Shown here: one piece after another, positions 25,136 through 34,143 of the stretch | Layout of the letters: every line of letters begins with the position of its first letter | Numbering within the stretch: position 1 is the stretch's first letter | Origin: Maribellus comscasis | Lineage (GTDB): Bacteria; Bacteroidota; Bacteroidia; Bacteroidales; Prolixibacteraceae | Assembly: GCF_009762775.1 (NCBI RefSeq) | Contig: NZ_CP046401.1 | Coordinates: 186,001-250,000, forward strand | DNA: 64,000 nt | Reading direction: 5' to 3' | Program-made: the position numbers and the translations under genes | Notes under the pieces: generated by a model | Databases searched by the model: none | The model's input: only the letters and a program-made list of their open reading frames with translations | What the model was told of the DNA's origin: nothing

Positions 25136-26335
25136 ATGCAAACAGTTCAAAATAAAATTAAGGGATTCCAACTTACAGCCATTCATTTTACGAAAGAATT
25201 AAAAGCCATATTTACCGACAGTGGAGCTTTACTCATCCTCATTGGAGCCGTGGTAATTTATCCCATTATTTATTCCATTGGTTATTATAATGAAGTGATG
25301 ACAGACATAAAAATAGCGGTGGTTGACCAGGATCATTCTGAGGCCAGTCGAAAATATACAGCGATGATTGATGCGTCAAGTGAGTTGGAAGTTGTTTACA
25401 AACCGTTGGATTTGGTCAGTGCCGAAAATTTGTTTATGACAAACAAATTAAGCGGTGTGATTCTGATTCCCAAAAATTTTGGAAAAAATGTACTCTCCGG
25501 CAAGCAGGCAAACGTTGCAGTTTATGCCGATGCCAGCTATTTTCTTAAGTACAGGAATACCATTTTGGCAAGCACATATTCCAATGCTTATTTTAGTGGC
25601 GGAATCTCTGTATTACATTATATGGCAGAGGGCCAATCTTTTCAGCAAGCCCAAATAAGCAGCGATCCACTTCCGGCATACACACATATTTTGTACAATC
25701 CGTCATCAGGTTACGGGAGTTTTGTAATGCCTGGCGTAATTCTCGTTATTTTTCAGCAAACGCTGTTAATCGGAATCGGATTACTGGGAGGCTCATTTTC
25801 TGAATCAAAAGCATCTCCCTTTATCCTGCTCAAACAAAAAAGAAGAAAAGAAATTATTCCTTATCTGACCGGAAAAACAGGTGCATATATTTTCATTTCA
25901 CTCTTAAATATTGCTTACGCTATTATTTTGGTTCATCATTGGTTCAAATATCCTGACAAAGCAAGTATTCCGGATGTTTTAATGCTTATGTTTCCTTTTC
26001 TGTTGAGTACTATTTTTCTTGGAATTGGTGTATCTACTTTATTTAAACATCGCGAGTCGGCGCTTATTTTTATGGTTTTTCTGTCACCAATAGCATTATT
26101 TTTAAGTGGATTATCGTGGCCTGCATCTTCCATTCCGCAATGGCTGGTTTTGCTTTCAAAACTAATGCCGAGCACAACGGTAATTCCGGCCTACCTGAGG
26201 TTACGAACAATGGGAGTCAGTCTTACCGATGTAAAATCGGAGATGATATTTATGTATATTCAAGCTGCGGTTTACCTGACTTTAACACTTGTCTATTTCT
26301 TTATAAAAACAGGAAAGAAAAGTAGAAAGGCATAA
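25136..26335 (+). CDS. ABC-2 type transporter permease (second subunit)
   Basis: The 399-residue partner of the preceding permease has the same plan: helix 1 (LLILIGAVVIYPIIYSIGYY), a periplasmic domain (IAVVDQDHSEASRKYTAMID), and a C-terminal membrane block (FVMPGVILVIFQQTLLIGIG). The two probably form a heterodimer exporting a hydrophobic compound through HlyD and TolC. It is the last gene of the TetR-controlled operon; no terminator hairpin is evident before the M61 gene. Confidence 0.9.
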   Translation: MQTVQNKIKGFQLTAIHFTKELKAIFTDSGALLILIGAVVIYPIIYSIGYYNEVMTDIKIAVVDQDHSEASRKYTAMIDASSELEVVYKPLDLVSAENLFMTNKLSGVILIPKNFGKNVLSGKQANVAVYADASYFLKYRNTILASTYSNAYFSGGISVLHYMAEGQSFQQAQISSDPLPAYTHILYNPSSGYGSFVMPGVILVIFQQTLLIGIGLLGGSFSESKASPFILLKQKRRKEIIPYLTGKTGAYIFISLLNIAYAIILVHHWFKYPDKASIPDVLMLMFPFLLSTIFLGIGVSTLFKHRESALIFMVFLSPIALFLSGLSWPASSIPQWLVLLSKLMPSTTVIPAYLRLRTMGVSLTDVKSEMIFMYIQAAVYLTLTLVYFFIKTGKKSRKA

Positions 26336-26366
26336 AAAATCAGAATCTTATTTCACAAATATTGAA

Positions 26367-26382
26367 AAAAGTATATACTTTT
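26367..26382. promoter_or_regulatory. Perfect 16-base palindrome upstream of the M61 peptidase
   Basis: AAAAGTATATACTTTT is self-complementary, and its AAAGTATA half recurs at 26391. It lies 30 bases before the ATG at 26412. It could be an operator, but AT-rich palindromes also arise by chance. Confidence 0.25.
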
Positions 26383-26411
26383 CCTGTGTAAAAGTATAAA
26401 CTACACTTAAA

Positions 26412-27992
26412 ATGCATCGATTAACATCACCAAAAGAAAGAAACATAAATTTACAAATAAGTATAATGATATTTTTTGCAGCCGCTTTTTGGTTTGCAAC
26501 CCCAAATTTATCAGTAGCGCAAAAAACAAAAGCGGAATTGCATTTCGAGGTTTCTGTTCCGGAAGCTCAGAGTCATAGCTACGAAGTTGATTTTTATGTT
26601 AGTGGCATAAATAGAGATACTATCGTTTTGAAAATGCCAAAGTGGATGCCCGGTTATTATCAAATTTTAGATTATGCCAACAACGTTTCAGAAATAAATG
26701 CAACTGCGGTAAACGGTCAAAAAATTCCGATTCAAAAGCTAAACAAAAATAGTTGGTATATCACAAATCAAAAAAATAAAGCATTCTCCGTTCATTATAA
26801 AATAAAAGCTGAAAGGTCTTTTGTAGCACTTAGTTTTGTTGATGCGGAACATGCCTACATCGCACCGGCAAATACTTTCCTATATATTGAAAATTTGATA
26901 CAATGCCCGGTTTCTGTAAAAATAAATCCGGCAAACGAATGGAGTGATATTGCGACAGGATTGCAAACCATTATTGGAAAAAATAATGAATTCTCGGCTC
27001 CTGATTTTGACATTCTTTACGATTGCCCCATCTTAATTGGGAACCTGGAAGAGTTGCCTTCATTTACAGTTCAGGGAATTGAACATCGTTTTATTGGTTA
27101 TAAACTTGGCGACTTTGATAAAATTTCTTTTGTGCAGAAATTAAAAAAAGTAGTTGAGGCAGCAACTGATTTGATGGGCGATATTCCGTATAAAAAATAT
27201 ACTTTTATAGCCATTGGTCCCGGACAGGGTGGAATTGAACACCTAAACAACACAACCATTAGCTTTGACGGAAATTCGTTAAGAACGACTGAAGCTATAA
27301 ACCGTACTTTATCGTTTATCGGACACGAATATTTTCACCATTATAACGTAAAACGTATCCGGCCTTTTGAATTGGGGCCATTTGATTATGACAAAATAAA
27401 CCGTACCAATCAACTTTGGATTAGTGAGGGATTAACAGTATACTACCAAAATATGCTAATGAAACATGCAGGGTTGGCAGATAAAAATACGCTTCTCTCC
27501 TGGTTCGAAAACGAGATTAACGCTGTAGAAAACGACAACGGACGATTTTTCCAATCATTAGCCCAGTCGAGTTATTATACCTGGGAAGATGGCCCTTTTG
27601 GCACCAGCTGGGGCGAAGAAGACCACTCAATCACCTATTACCAAAAAGGACCGGTAGTTGGTTTGTTGCTCAATTTTGCAATTCGAAATGCAAGCCAAAA
27701 TAAAAAATCACTTGATGATGTAATGAGACTGGTTTACCGCGAGTATTACCAAAAGCAAAAACGCGGTTTTACAGAAGCTGAATTTCAACAGGTATGTGAA
27801 AGTATCGCGGGAAGTCCACTTACTGCGTTTTTTGAATACATCTATACCACAAAAGAACTTGATTATAAAAAATACCTGGGATACGCCGGGCTTGAGCTAA
27901 CAAAAACTCCGGAAAAATCATTCAAAATCAGCCAGGTAACTAATCCTTCCAAAGACCAGAAAACCATTTTAAAATCGTGGCTTGGGGAATAA
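26412..27992 (+). CDS. M61-family aminopeptidase, lacking a PDZ tail
   Basis: This 526-residue exported protein has an N-terminal hydrophobic segment (IMIFFAAAFWFATPNLSVAQ) and the M61 beta-sandwich domain (MPKWMPGYYQILDYANNVSE). The catalytic domain carries H305-E306-Y-F-H309 as the zinc site, with E339 in LWISEGLTVYYQ as third ligand. M61 enzymes are glycyl-type aminopeptidases and usually end in a PDZ domain. Here the protein stops about 20 residues after YAGLEL, where a PDZ would begin. No in-frame or shifted continuation was found. Confidence 0.87.
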   Translation: MHRLTSPKERNINLQISIMIFFAAAFWFATPNLSVAQKTKAELHFEVSVPEAQSHSYEVDFYVSGINRDTIVLKMPKWMPGYYQILDYANNVSEINATAVNGQKIPIQKLNKNSWYITNQKNKAFSVHYKIKAERSFVALSFVDAEHAYIAPANTFLYIENLIQCPVSVKINPANEWSDIATGLQTIIGKNNEFSAPDFDILYDCPILIGNLEELPSFTVQGIEHRFIGYKLGDFDKISFVQKLKKVVEAATDLMGDIPYKKYTFIAIGPGQGGIEHLNNTTISFDGNSLRTTEAINRTLSFIGHEYFHHYNVKRIRPFELGPFDYDKINRTNQLWISEGLTVYYQNMLMKHAGLADKNTLLSWFENEINAVENDNGRFFQSLAQSSYYTWEDGPFGTSWGEEDHSITYYQKGPVVGLLLNFAIRNASQNKKSLDDVMRLVYREYYQKQKRGFTEAEFQQVCESIAGSPLTAFFEYIYTTKELDYKKYLGYAGLELTKTPEKSFKISQVTNPSKDQKTILKSWLGE

Positions 27993-28096
27993 GTCCTTCA
28001 GATAAGATGAAATAAAACAAATAATCCGACAATGTTGTCCTCCAATCAGCCTTTTCATGGAGAAATGCCGATAGCCCCCTCTGTTGAGCTAATTTT

Positions 28097-28255
28097 TTAT
28101 TGCTTTACAATTTTCTGGTTCAACATAATTTGCCCTGCTTCATCAGTAAGCAAAATAGTATAAATACCAGGCAGAGCACTAAAATCAACGGTTGTTTTTA
28201 TGTTGCCTGTTTGCTGCCTGAAAACAGAACTCCCGTTTATATTATAAATATTCAT
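28097..28255 (-). pseudogene. Orphan type IX secretion (T9SS) C-terminal signal remnant
   Basis: The minus strand from the ATG at 28255 encodes 52 residues. MNIYNINGSSVFRQQTGNIK is followed by TTVDFSALPGIYTILLTDEA and ends QKIVKQ. This is the type A T9SS sorting domain (IYNxxG..V, LPxGIY, KIVxQ). No passenger domain precedes it: the frame opens only six residues before another stop at 28289-28291. It is out of frame with the sulfatase upstream. It is best read as the tail of a lost secreted protein. Confidence 0.6.
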
Positions 28256-28281
28256 AAACAGACTTTTGCAAGTATTATTTT

Positions 28282-29676
28282 TTACTTTTCAATCATCCAA
28301 TCTTTGGGAGCCGTGAATCCGGATTTCCCGACATTATATCTGGAAATCTGATGGTCTGATTTTGTGTCTGAAAACGCTTCAACAGCTTGCAGAAGTTCTT
28401 TTAAAAATTTTGGGTTCTCTTCGTTAACATCGCTGCTTTCAATATGCAAAGAATCGAGATGAAAAATCATATTTAACGCTCCGCGTCGGGATACTGTGTC
28501 CCGGGCATCGCGCTCCAGAACCAACTTCCAGTTATTGTAATTCACCGCGAATCGTTCTCTTTTTTCAACGTTTTGATCTAAATATGTAAACCACTTGCGC
28601 TCAACATTCTTACCATTCCCTTTTATACTTTCTAAAACATTTATACCATCAAGCTCATTTTCATTTGGTGTTTTACCCTGAGTAATAGCCTTTAACGTAG
28701 GAAAAATGTCGATGTACCCCATTTGAGTATGTATAATTTTGCCCCCGCTAACACCGCCGGCTGGCCAGTTAGCTGCGGCAACAACACGAATGCCTCCTTC
28801 GTAAACAGTTAATTTGTTTCCTTTCATAGGTGAGTTATCGCCTACATTTTTGACACCTCCATTGTCGCTAAAAAATAAAATAAAGGTATTATCTCTGTCT
28901 CCGCGCTTTTCAACAGCATCGATTATTCGGCCAATTGCCTGATCCATACAATCCACCATCGCCGCATAAATGCGTTGTTTTCCTTCGCGATGCGGATATT
29001 TGGCAATGTCCTCCTCTTTCGCCTGATAAGGTGAATGCGGGGCAGTAAAAGGTACATAAAGAAAATAAGGTTCTTCGTCAGGAACACTGTTAATAAAACC
29101 AACTGCCTCATCTGCAATAATATCTGTTACGTATCCATCCGTATGAACGGTTTGCGAATTTCTGTGCCAATCAGTTTCTCCTTCCCTTACCTTTGTAAAA
29201 TAGTCTATTGCTCCGTTGTAACAACCGGCAAAATAGGTAAAGCCCTGATTGTTGGGATGCCACTTCTTTCTTAAATGTCCCAAATGCCATTTGCCAATAC
29301 AAGCCCGGTGCTCATAACCAGCCTCGGCAAGCATTTCCGGCAACATAATTTCATTCGGATCCAATCCAAAATCGCGATATGGCGGTATCACCGATCGCAT
29401 CAATCCATAGCGGATCGGATAGCGTCCTGTCATCAATCCTGCACGCGTTGGAGTACACATTGGGCAGGCATAAAAATTTTCAAGTCTTACTCCACTATAC
29501 GCCAGCTTGTCGATGTTTGGTGTACTAATGTCGCTGTTATGAAAACCAACATCAGCATATCCCAAATCGTCGGCCAGAATAATTAAAATATTTGGTTGTT
29601 TCTCCTTTTGAGTGCTCCCGTTCAAATTGCAACTTTCAAGAAAAGCTGCTGTTACTAAAAGCAAAATAACTTTCAT
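28282..29676 (-). CDS. Formylglycine-dependent sulfatase (S1 family), probable lipoprotein
   Basis: From the ATG at 29676 the protein has 464 residues. It has a lipoprotein-like leader (MKVILLLVTAAFLESC), the metal-binding NILIILADDLGYADVGFHN (D36/D37) and the sulfatase signature CTPTRAGLMTG. C74 in that signature is the C-x-P-x-R cysteine that is converted to formylglycine. IGKWHLG and LFFSDNGG are also canonical. It cleaves sulfate esters in the periplasm; the substrate is unknown. No sulfatase-maturing enzyme is in the window. A start 12 codons upstream is possible but less likely. Confidence 0.93.
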   Translation of the reverse strand: MKVILLLVTAAFLESCNLNGSTQKEKQPNILIILADDLGYADVGFHNSDISTPNIDKLAYSGVRLENFYACPMCTPTRAGLMTGRYPIRYGLMRSVIPPYRDFGLDPNEIMLPEMLAEAGYEHRACIGKWHLGHLRKKWHPNNQGFTYFAGCYNGAIDYFTKVREGETDWHRNSQTVHTDGYVTDIIADEAVGFINSVPDEEPYFLYVPFTAPHSPYQAKEEDIAKYPHREGKQRIYAAMVDCMDQAIGRIIDAVEKRGDRDNTFILFFSDNGGVKNVGDNSPMKGNKLTVYEGGIRVVAAANWPAGGVSGGKIIHTQMGYIDIFPTLKAITQGKTPNENELDGINVLESIKGNGKNVERKWFTYLDQNVEKRERFAVNYNNWKLVLERDARDTVSRRGALNMIFHLDSLHIESSDVNEENPKFLKELLQAVEAFSDTKSDHQISRYNVGKSGFTAPKDWMIEK

Positions 29677-29814
29677 CGATATTCTATTACTAAACACGGC
29701 ATTCCTCACCAAGGCATATATTTTTGTTTTTCAAGCCATTACACAATATTCCAGAAACATAAATCAAGTGTCGAACCTCTTTATTAAAAACTTAATGAAT
29801 TAACAGCGACTTTT

Positions 29815-30318
29815 TTACTTTTTATTTCGAAGGTGATTCCATATATCCTTTATCCCCTTTTCTCCATCAAAATAATCCGCTTGCACATTTTTGTCAAAAA
29901 TTTCGAATGACGGTGCCAGTAATATTTTATCGGAATCAGGGTATTCAGCTATGTCATAACCGTTATAGGTTCTTATGTCTAAGTAAACACACGACTCAGA
30001 AGTATGATTATACAATTGATGAGTCCCTGCTTCTCCCTTTTCAAAAAAAATCAAATCTCCGCTGTTTACAATCTCCATTCCATCGGGAGTTCTCAATGTT
30101 GCTGAGCCCGAAATCATCATAAAAAGTTCTTCGGCAAATCGGTGAAAATGGTAGGGAGCGGAATATTGATCGGGATTCAGTTTTCTCAAATCAAAATTCA
30201 GATTTTCAGGGTTAATACCATTTTTTTCGCGCGAACTATCTGTAAATATCCTGTAATTATCAATCTTATTTGGGTTTTCCAGATATTCTCTTTGATCTGC
30301 TTTTAAAATTTTGGCCAT
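29815..30318 (-). CDS. Cupin domain protein
   Basis: The 167-residue protein has one conserved cupin barrel. Motif 1 is YHFHRFAEELFMMISGSATL (about 57-76) and motif 2 includes GEAGTHQLYN and VYLDIRT. Histidines and glutamate of motif 1 (H-x-H-x6-E type) are present, so it can bind a metal. Its reaction is unknown; related proteins include sugar isomerases and small dioxygenases. It stands alone on the minus strand between the sulfatase and GNAT genes. Confidence 0.82.
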   Translation of the reverse strand: MAKILKADQREYLENPNKIDNYRIFTDSSREKNGINPENLNFDLRKLNPDQYSAPYHFHRFAEELFMMISGSATLRTPDGMEIVNSGDLIFFEKGEAGTHQLYNHTSESCVYLDIRTYNGYDIAEYPDSDKILLAPSFEIFDKNVQADYFDGEKGIKDIWNHLRNKK

Positions 30319-30408
30319 AATTTCATATTTAAGCTTCCCTGATTTTTATTTCAAGATTTTTTGATATTCGTAACACACCTAAAAATTTCACCGTTTAACG
30401 GGGTAATC

Positions 30409-31374
30409 TTACAAAACAGCTTTTTGGTAATACTGAATATTATCAAAATGTTTCCCTCCCGCTGTGAAAAAACGTTGAATAACTTTCATTTTCCCCTCAC
30501 TTTCAATAATTCTTGATGCAAAAGCTATCACCTCTCCGTCTTTGAATGTGTATGAATTCAAAATAAATTCCGATTCAAACTCACTCATCACTTCGTCTGC
30601 AACCTGTGGATTTTCATATTTTTTCCTCTGCCCGTCCGGAACAGTTTGGTATTCAACCTCAAACTCTTTTCCTTCCTCATCCATCCAGTTTATAAAAACA
30701 TCGAAACCATTATTCTTGCCTTTTATGAATTCATAAGTTGCTTTTAGAGGAGGAATTCCCCGCTCGTACTCCGACTTATCGGGGATTAAATCCCATTTTC
30801 CCAGAAAATTATTTTTCATTTGTATTTCTTTCCATTCGTGCCTCAATATACTATAATAAATTGTATCTCGCCTTCTCTTATGTGTCATTAAAGTATGACT
30901 TCTCAAAACCCCTTCTTCAACAGCACCTATTCGCTTCAATGCGTTTCTTGCTGGTTTATTCAAAATATCAGTCTTAAATTCAACACGCTCACAATTTAGT
31001 TCATCGAAACAATATTTCAGAAGCAAATATTTAACCGCGTCATTTATACCTTTACCCTGAAACTCTCGGCCAAGCCATGTCCATCCAATTTCAACCCGCT
31101 TATCCCGTTCTGAAATATTTCCAATGCTGGTTGAGCCGGCAATGGAATTTGTCTGTTTGTCAACGATTAAAAAGACGAGCCTCTTTTTAATTTTTGTTTC
31201 CTTTACACCTGTCTCAATCCATTTTTTGAGTTCATCCTGGTCTGACAAATCATTTGTAAAATAAGTCCATAGACCAGTATCTCCACTTATTTTTTTCAGG
31301 ATATCATAATCTCCTTGTTTCAATGGTCGTAACAATATCTGATTTGTCTCCAATATTTTGTTAAAGTTTATCAT
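30409..31374 (-). CDS. GNAT acetyltransferase fused to a lipocalin-like C-terminal domain
   Basis: Residues 10-183 of this 321-residue protein are a RimJ/RimL-type GNAT domain (ILLRPLKQGDYDILKKIS, acetyl-CoA loop REFQGKGINDAV at 103-114, ARNALKRIGAVEEG). Residues 187-321 begin NNFLGKWDLIPDKSEYE. They form a predicted beta-rich domain of unassigned family, with alternating strands typical of small barrel folds. The joint falls at an internal Met, which suggests an old fusion of two genes. Substrate and purpose of the second domain are unknown. Confidence 0.8.
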   Translation of the reverse strand: MINFNKILETNQILLRPLKQGDYDILKKISGDTGLWTYFTNDLSDQDELKKWIETGVKETKIKKRLVFLIVDKQTNSIAGSTSIGNISERDKRVEIGWTWLGREFQGKGINDAVKYLLLKYCFDELNCERVEFKTDILNKPARNALKRIGAVEEGVLRSHTLMTHKRRRDTIYYSILRHEWKEIQMKNNFLGKWDLIPDKSEYERGIPPLKATYEFIKGKNNGFDVFINWMDEEGKEFEVEYQTVPDGQRKKYENPQVADEVMSEFESEFILNSYTFKDGEVIAFASRIIESEGKMKVIQRFFTAGGKHFDNIQYYQKAVL

Positions 31375-31734
31375 TTGCAGTCAGTTCAGAAAAAAATAAC
31401 AATCCAGCGCGGTTTTTCGTAATGGTCTTCAAAAACTCGGATTCTCGCCTCTTTACACCGCCTTATTTAACTGAAATTGAGTTTGTAACGGATTGAAAAA
31501 AAACTTATCTCGGCATATATCCTGCCTAACTTACCGGATAAATAATCCACTGTTTTTTTATAGTTTTTTTTGCTGGCGGCTCATCACTTCGTGTGGTTTT
31601 TAACTTCTCAAAAATAGATATAATTCACAAAAAACGGGAATAAATAGACAAACATTTGAAACGGCTAAATTAAACTTTTACACATCGGGGATTTGTGAAT
31701 CGAAGTGGGAACTTTTTCAAATAAAACAAAAAAA
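31375..31734. other. 360-base intergenic region, little visible
   Basis: This region lies between the GNAT gene and the terminator of the thioredoxin operon. It presumably holds the GNAT promoter. No RNA gene, repeat or convincing coding remnant was found. Confidence 0.3.
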
Positions 31735-31761
31735 ACCGCCTTTCCTCAACGGAAAGACGGT
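31735..31761 (-). terminator. Rho-independent terminator of the thioredoxin operon
   Basis: On the minus strand ACCGTCTTTCC pairs with GGAAAGGCGGT (11 pairs, one G-T) around a 5-base loop. It is followed by eight or more T residues. It lies 30 bases after the thioredoxin stop at 31791. Confidence 0.85.
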
Positions 31762-31790
31762 ATACTTTTATGATTAATTGATTCTTTTTA

Positions 31791-32213
31791 TCAGCTTGCC
31801 ATCAGTGCATTTACTTCTTTCATAATGGCGCGTTTGGTTTTCACCCCAACAAAACGGTGCATTTCCACTCCATCTTTTAGAACCACCAGAGTCGGAATAT
31901 TACGTACTTTAAATTTTTTTGCCAGCGGTTGTTGCTGGTCAACGTTTACTTTGGCAACCGTAACATTATCTTCGCTGTCAGCAATATCGTTTAAAACCGG
32001 AGCAATAATTTTACATGGTCCGCACCAGGGAGCCCAAAAATCAACAAGTACTACTCCTCTGCGGGTTACCGTTTTAAAATTTTTATTCCCCAAAACTTTA
32101 ATTTTTTTACTATTGGCTACCGGTTTTGCATTTTTCATCCGGAAATAGTTAAACGTTATTAGCCCCACCAGAGCAGCAATAACAGCAACGATAATGATTA
32201 ATGTTGTCGACAT
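31791..32213 (-). CDS. trxA: Membrane-anchored thioredoxin
   Basis: The 140-residue protein has an N-terminal membrane helix (TLIIIVAVIAALVGLITFNYF). A complete thioredoxin domain follows, with the active site WAPWCGPCK (C64, C67), cis-proline in RNIPTLVVLKDG and a C-terminal helix. Whether the domain faces the cytoplasm or periplasm is uncertain; the basic residues after the helix (RMKNAKP) favour a cytoplasmic face. It is last in an operon with OsmC, TrxB, a thioredoxin-like protein and a NifX-like protein. Confidence 0.92.
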   Translation of the reverse strand: MSTTLIIIVAVIAALVGLITFNYFRMKNAKPVANSKKIKVLGNKNFKTVTRRGVVLVDFWAPWCGPCKIIAPVLNDIADSEDNVTVAKVNVDQQQPLAKKFKVRNIPTLVVLKDGVEMHRFVGVKTKRAIMKEVNALMAS

Positions 32214-32223
32214 ATTTTTATTT

Positions 32224-32643
32224 TTAATTCAGAATTACAATTTCAGAAGTCATTTCAATGGCCTTTTTATACATTGCGCTTACTCCGCAGTATCTCTCTT
32301 CTGAAAGACTTACTGCCTTCTGTAATTTTTCCATCGGCAAATTTTCGCCCTTGAACTCATAAATAACTTTCATCCTTTCAAACTGTTTGGGATGTTCTTC
32401 AGTAACATCGCCTTCAACCCGAACATTAAATTCTTCGGGTTCAATACGCATTTTTTTCAGGATAGAAATTACATCCATTGCAGTACAACCTGCAAGTCCA
32501 ACCATCAATAATGGTTTTGGCCGGGGGCCGCGATTTTCTCCTCCGACCTGTTCACCAGCATCTATCGTAATTTTATGTCCGCTCACGTCGGCTTCAAAGG
32601 CCATGTTCTCCAGCCAGTTTATTTTAATTTCCTGCTTTACCAT
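32224..32643 (-). CDS. OsmC family protein
   Basis: The 139-residue protein has the OsmC/Ohr fold, with GGENRGPRPKPLLMVGLAGCTAMDVI, VRVEGDVTEEHPK and LSEERYCGVSAMYKKAI. The two cysteines, in AGCTA and RYCGV, are placed like the peroxidatic and resolving residues. It should reduce organic hydroperoxides using a thiol donor, which suits its place between trxA (10 bases) and trxB (73 bases). Confidence 0.92.
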   Translation of the reverse strand: MVKQEIKINWLENMAFEADVSGHKITIDAGEQVGGENRGPRPKPLLMVGLAGCTAMDVISILKKMRIEPEEFNVRVEGDVTEEHPKQFERMKVIYEFKGENLPMEKLQKAVSLSEERYCGVSAMYKKAIEMTSEIVILN

Positions 32644-32716
32644 ATCTTATTTTCCTTTCAAATCTTCAGCGCACAAAAGTACACCGTTCTTTATAAAACT
32701 AAAATTTGATTGATTA

Positions 32717-33649
32717 TTAATTCCTTAAATATTCTGAAACGCTTAATGCAGCGATGGTTCCATCGGCCACAGCTGTAGTCACCTGCCGATAACGTTTTGT
32801 AATACAATCGCCGGCAGCAAAAACACCGTCAACACTGGTTTTCATTCCGGAATCGACAACAATTTCGCCACGTTCATTTAAATCTACCAGGCCTTTTATA
32901 CTTTCGGTATTCGGCTGATAGCCCACAAAAATAAATGTGCCGTCGGTAGTTAGTTCTGACGTTTTGCCACTAGGCAAATGCTCAATTGCTACTTTCTGCA
33001 ACTGACCATTTCCATAAAATCCGCGCAGTTCCGATTCCATGATAAATTCAATTTTCGGATTCTTTTTTGCTTCCTGAACTGCGTGTTCAAATGCCTGAAA
33101 ATGATCAAACTGGTGGACAATGGTAACTTTTGTTGCGTAAGTTGTTAAAGCCACCGCTTCTTCCAAAGCAGAATTTCCGCCGCCAACTACCACTACTTCC
33201 TTTCCGGTAAAAAAATCGCCGTCGCAGGTTGCGCAATATGAAATCCCCTTTCCTTTGAACTCGCCTTCACCCTCAACGTTTAAAGAACGCGGTCGCCCTC
33301 CAGGTGTTAAAATCACCGATTTTCCTTTAAACGATCTCCCGTCTTCCAGTTCAATTTCCTTTACTTCACCTTCAAGCTTGTATTTTGTAATTTTTATATT
33401 CGACTTTATTTTGCAGCCAAAACTTTTGGCTTGCTGTTTCATCGTGTTGGCGAGCATATAACCTTTGGTAGCCGGAACGCCCGGATAATTGGCAATTTCT
33501 TCGGTTAATACCATTTGTCCTCCAACTGCACCTTCGTTTAAAATAAGCGTTGAAAGTTTGGCGCGTGAAGCATAAATCCCGGCAGTTAAACCGGCAGCTC
33601 CTGCTCCAACTATTATTACATCAAAAACTTCATCCATCGTGTAAAACAT
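32717..33649 (-). CDS. trxB: Thioredoxin-disulfide reductase
   Basis: The 310-residue flavoenzyme has the FAD motif IIVGAGAAGLTAGIYASRA (about 12-30), the redox pair CATC (C139, C142) in SYCATCDGDFF, the NADPH motif VVVVGGGNSALEEAV, and the C-terminal FAAGDCITKRYRQ. It transfers electrons from NADPH to thioredoxin. The start could also be the Met four codons in (MDEVFDVI). It lies in the thiol-redox operon; together with trxA and OsmC it makes a peroxide-detoxifying chain. Confidence 0.95.
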   Translation of the reverse strand: MFYTMDEVFDVIIVGAGAAGLTAGIYASRAKLSTLILNEGAVGGQMVLTEEIANYPGVPATKGYMLANTMKQQAKSFGCKIKSNIKITKYKLEGEVKEIELEDGRSFKGKSVILTPGGRPRSLNVEGEGEFKGKGISYCATCDGDFFTGKEVVVVGGGNSALEEAVALTTYATKVTIVHQFDHFQAFEHAVQEAKKNPKIEFIMESELRGFYGNGQLQKVAIEHLPSGKTSELTTDGTFIFVGYQPNTESIKGLVDLNERGEIVVDSGMKTSVDGVFAAGDCITKRYRQVTTAVADGTIAALSVSEYLRN

Positions 33650-33773
33650 TAAATAAGGCTGTCCTGAAAACTTTGCGTCTACCCAATTAAAAACATCAAA
33701 AACAACTAAACTAAATCAAAAACCAACAAAGCCTCACTCCCTTCCAATGAACCAGAACAGCCTTATGATAATT

Positions 33774-34124
33774 TTATTCTCCAAATTTTTCATCAAGAAT
33801 GCCGGTTACCTGCTGCATATTCTGTATGCTGCTGGTTGCGTGAGCTACTTCACCATTTTTATAATACATGGTAAACGGCAACCCCATAAAACCACGACAT
33901 TCAGGAGCGTTGCGAATTACAGCTGCTTCAGGATTGTCAAATGCCATTACTGCAAATTTCACGTTTTCACGCTCGTCTTCCAGCTCTTCCATTACATCAT
34001 AAACCGGCAAACACATTGGTCCCATACGACCACAGCATACCATTACATTTTCATTTTCGTTGATAAAACTTTCCAATTCTGCTGCGGTTTCAAATTCATG
34101 TAAACCTGTTTGTAATAATTTCAT
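33774..34124 (-). CDS. Thioredoxin-fold protein with an atypical active site
   Basis: This 116-residue thioredoxin-like protein keeps the fold (cis-proline in GFMGLPFTMYYKNGE) but replaces WCGPC by CCGRMGPMC (C30, C31, C38). The normal nucleophilic cysteine position is methionine, and cysteines sit before and just after the GP. It may use C31-C38 or metal/thiol chemistry different from classical thioredoxin. It is predicted cytosolic. It is 19 bases from the NifX-like gene and belongs to the thiol-redox operon. Confidence 0.8.
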   Translation of the reverse strand: MKLLQTGLHEFETAAELESFINENENVMVCCGRMGPMCLPVYDVMEELEDERENVKFAVMAFDNPEAAVIRNAPECRGFMGLPFTMYYKNGEVAHATSSIQNMQQVTGILDEKFGE

Positions 34125-34143
34125 GATTTTAAATTTTAAATAA

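Noticed and set aside
24895..25155. 86-codon frame spanning the junction of the two ABC-2 permeases
   Set aside because: It is a shifted shadow of the first permease; codon use and spacing favour the two permeases with a 44-base gap. It is not a hidden ATPase.
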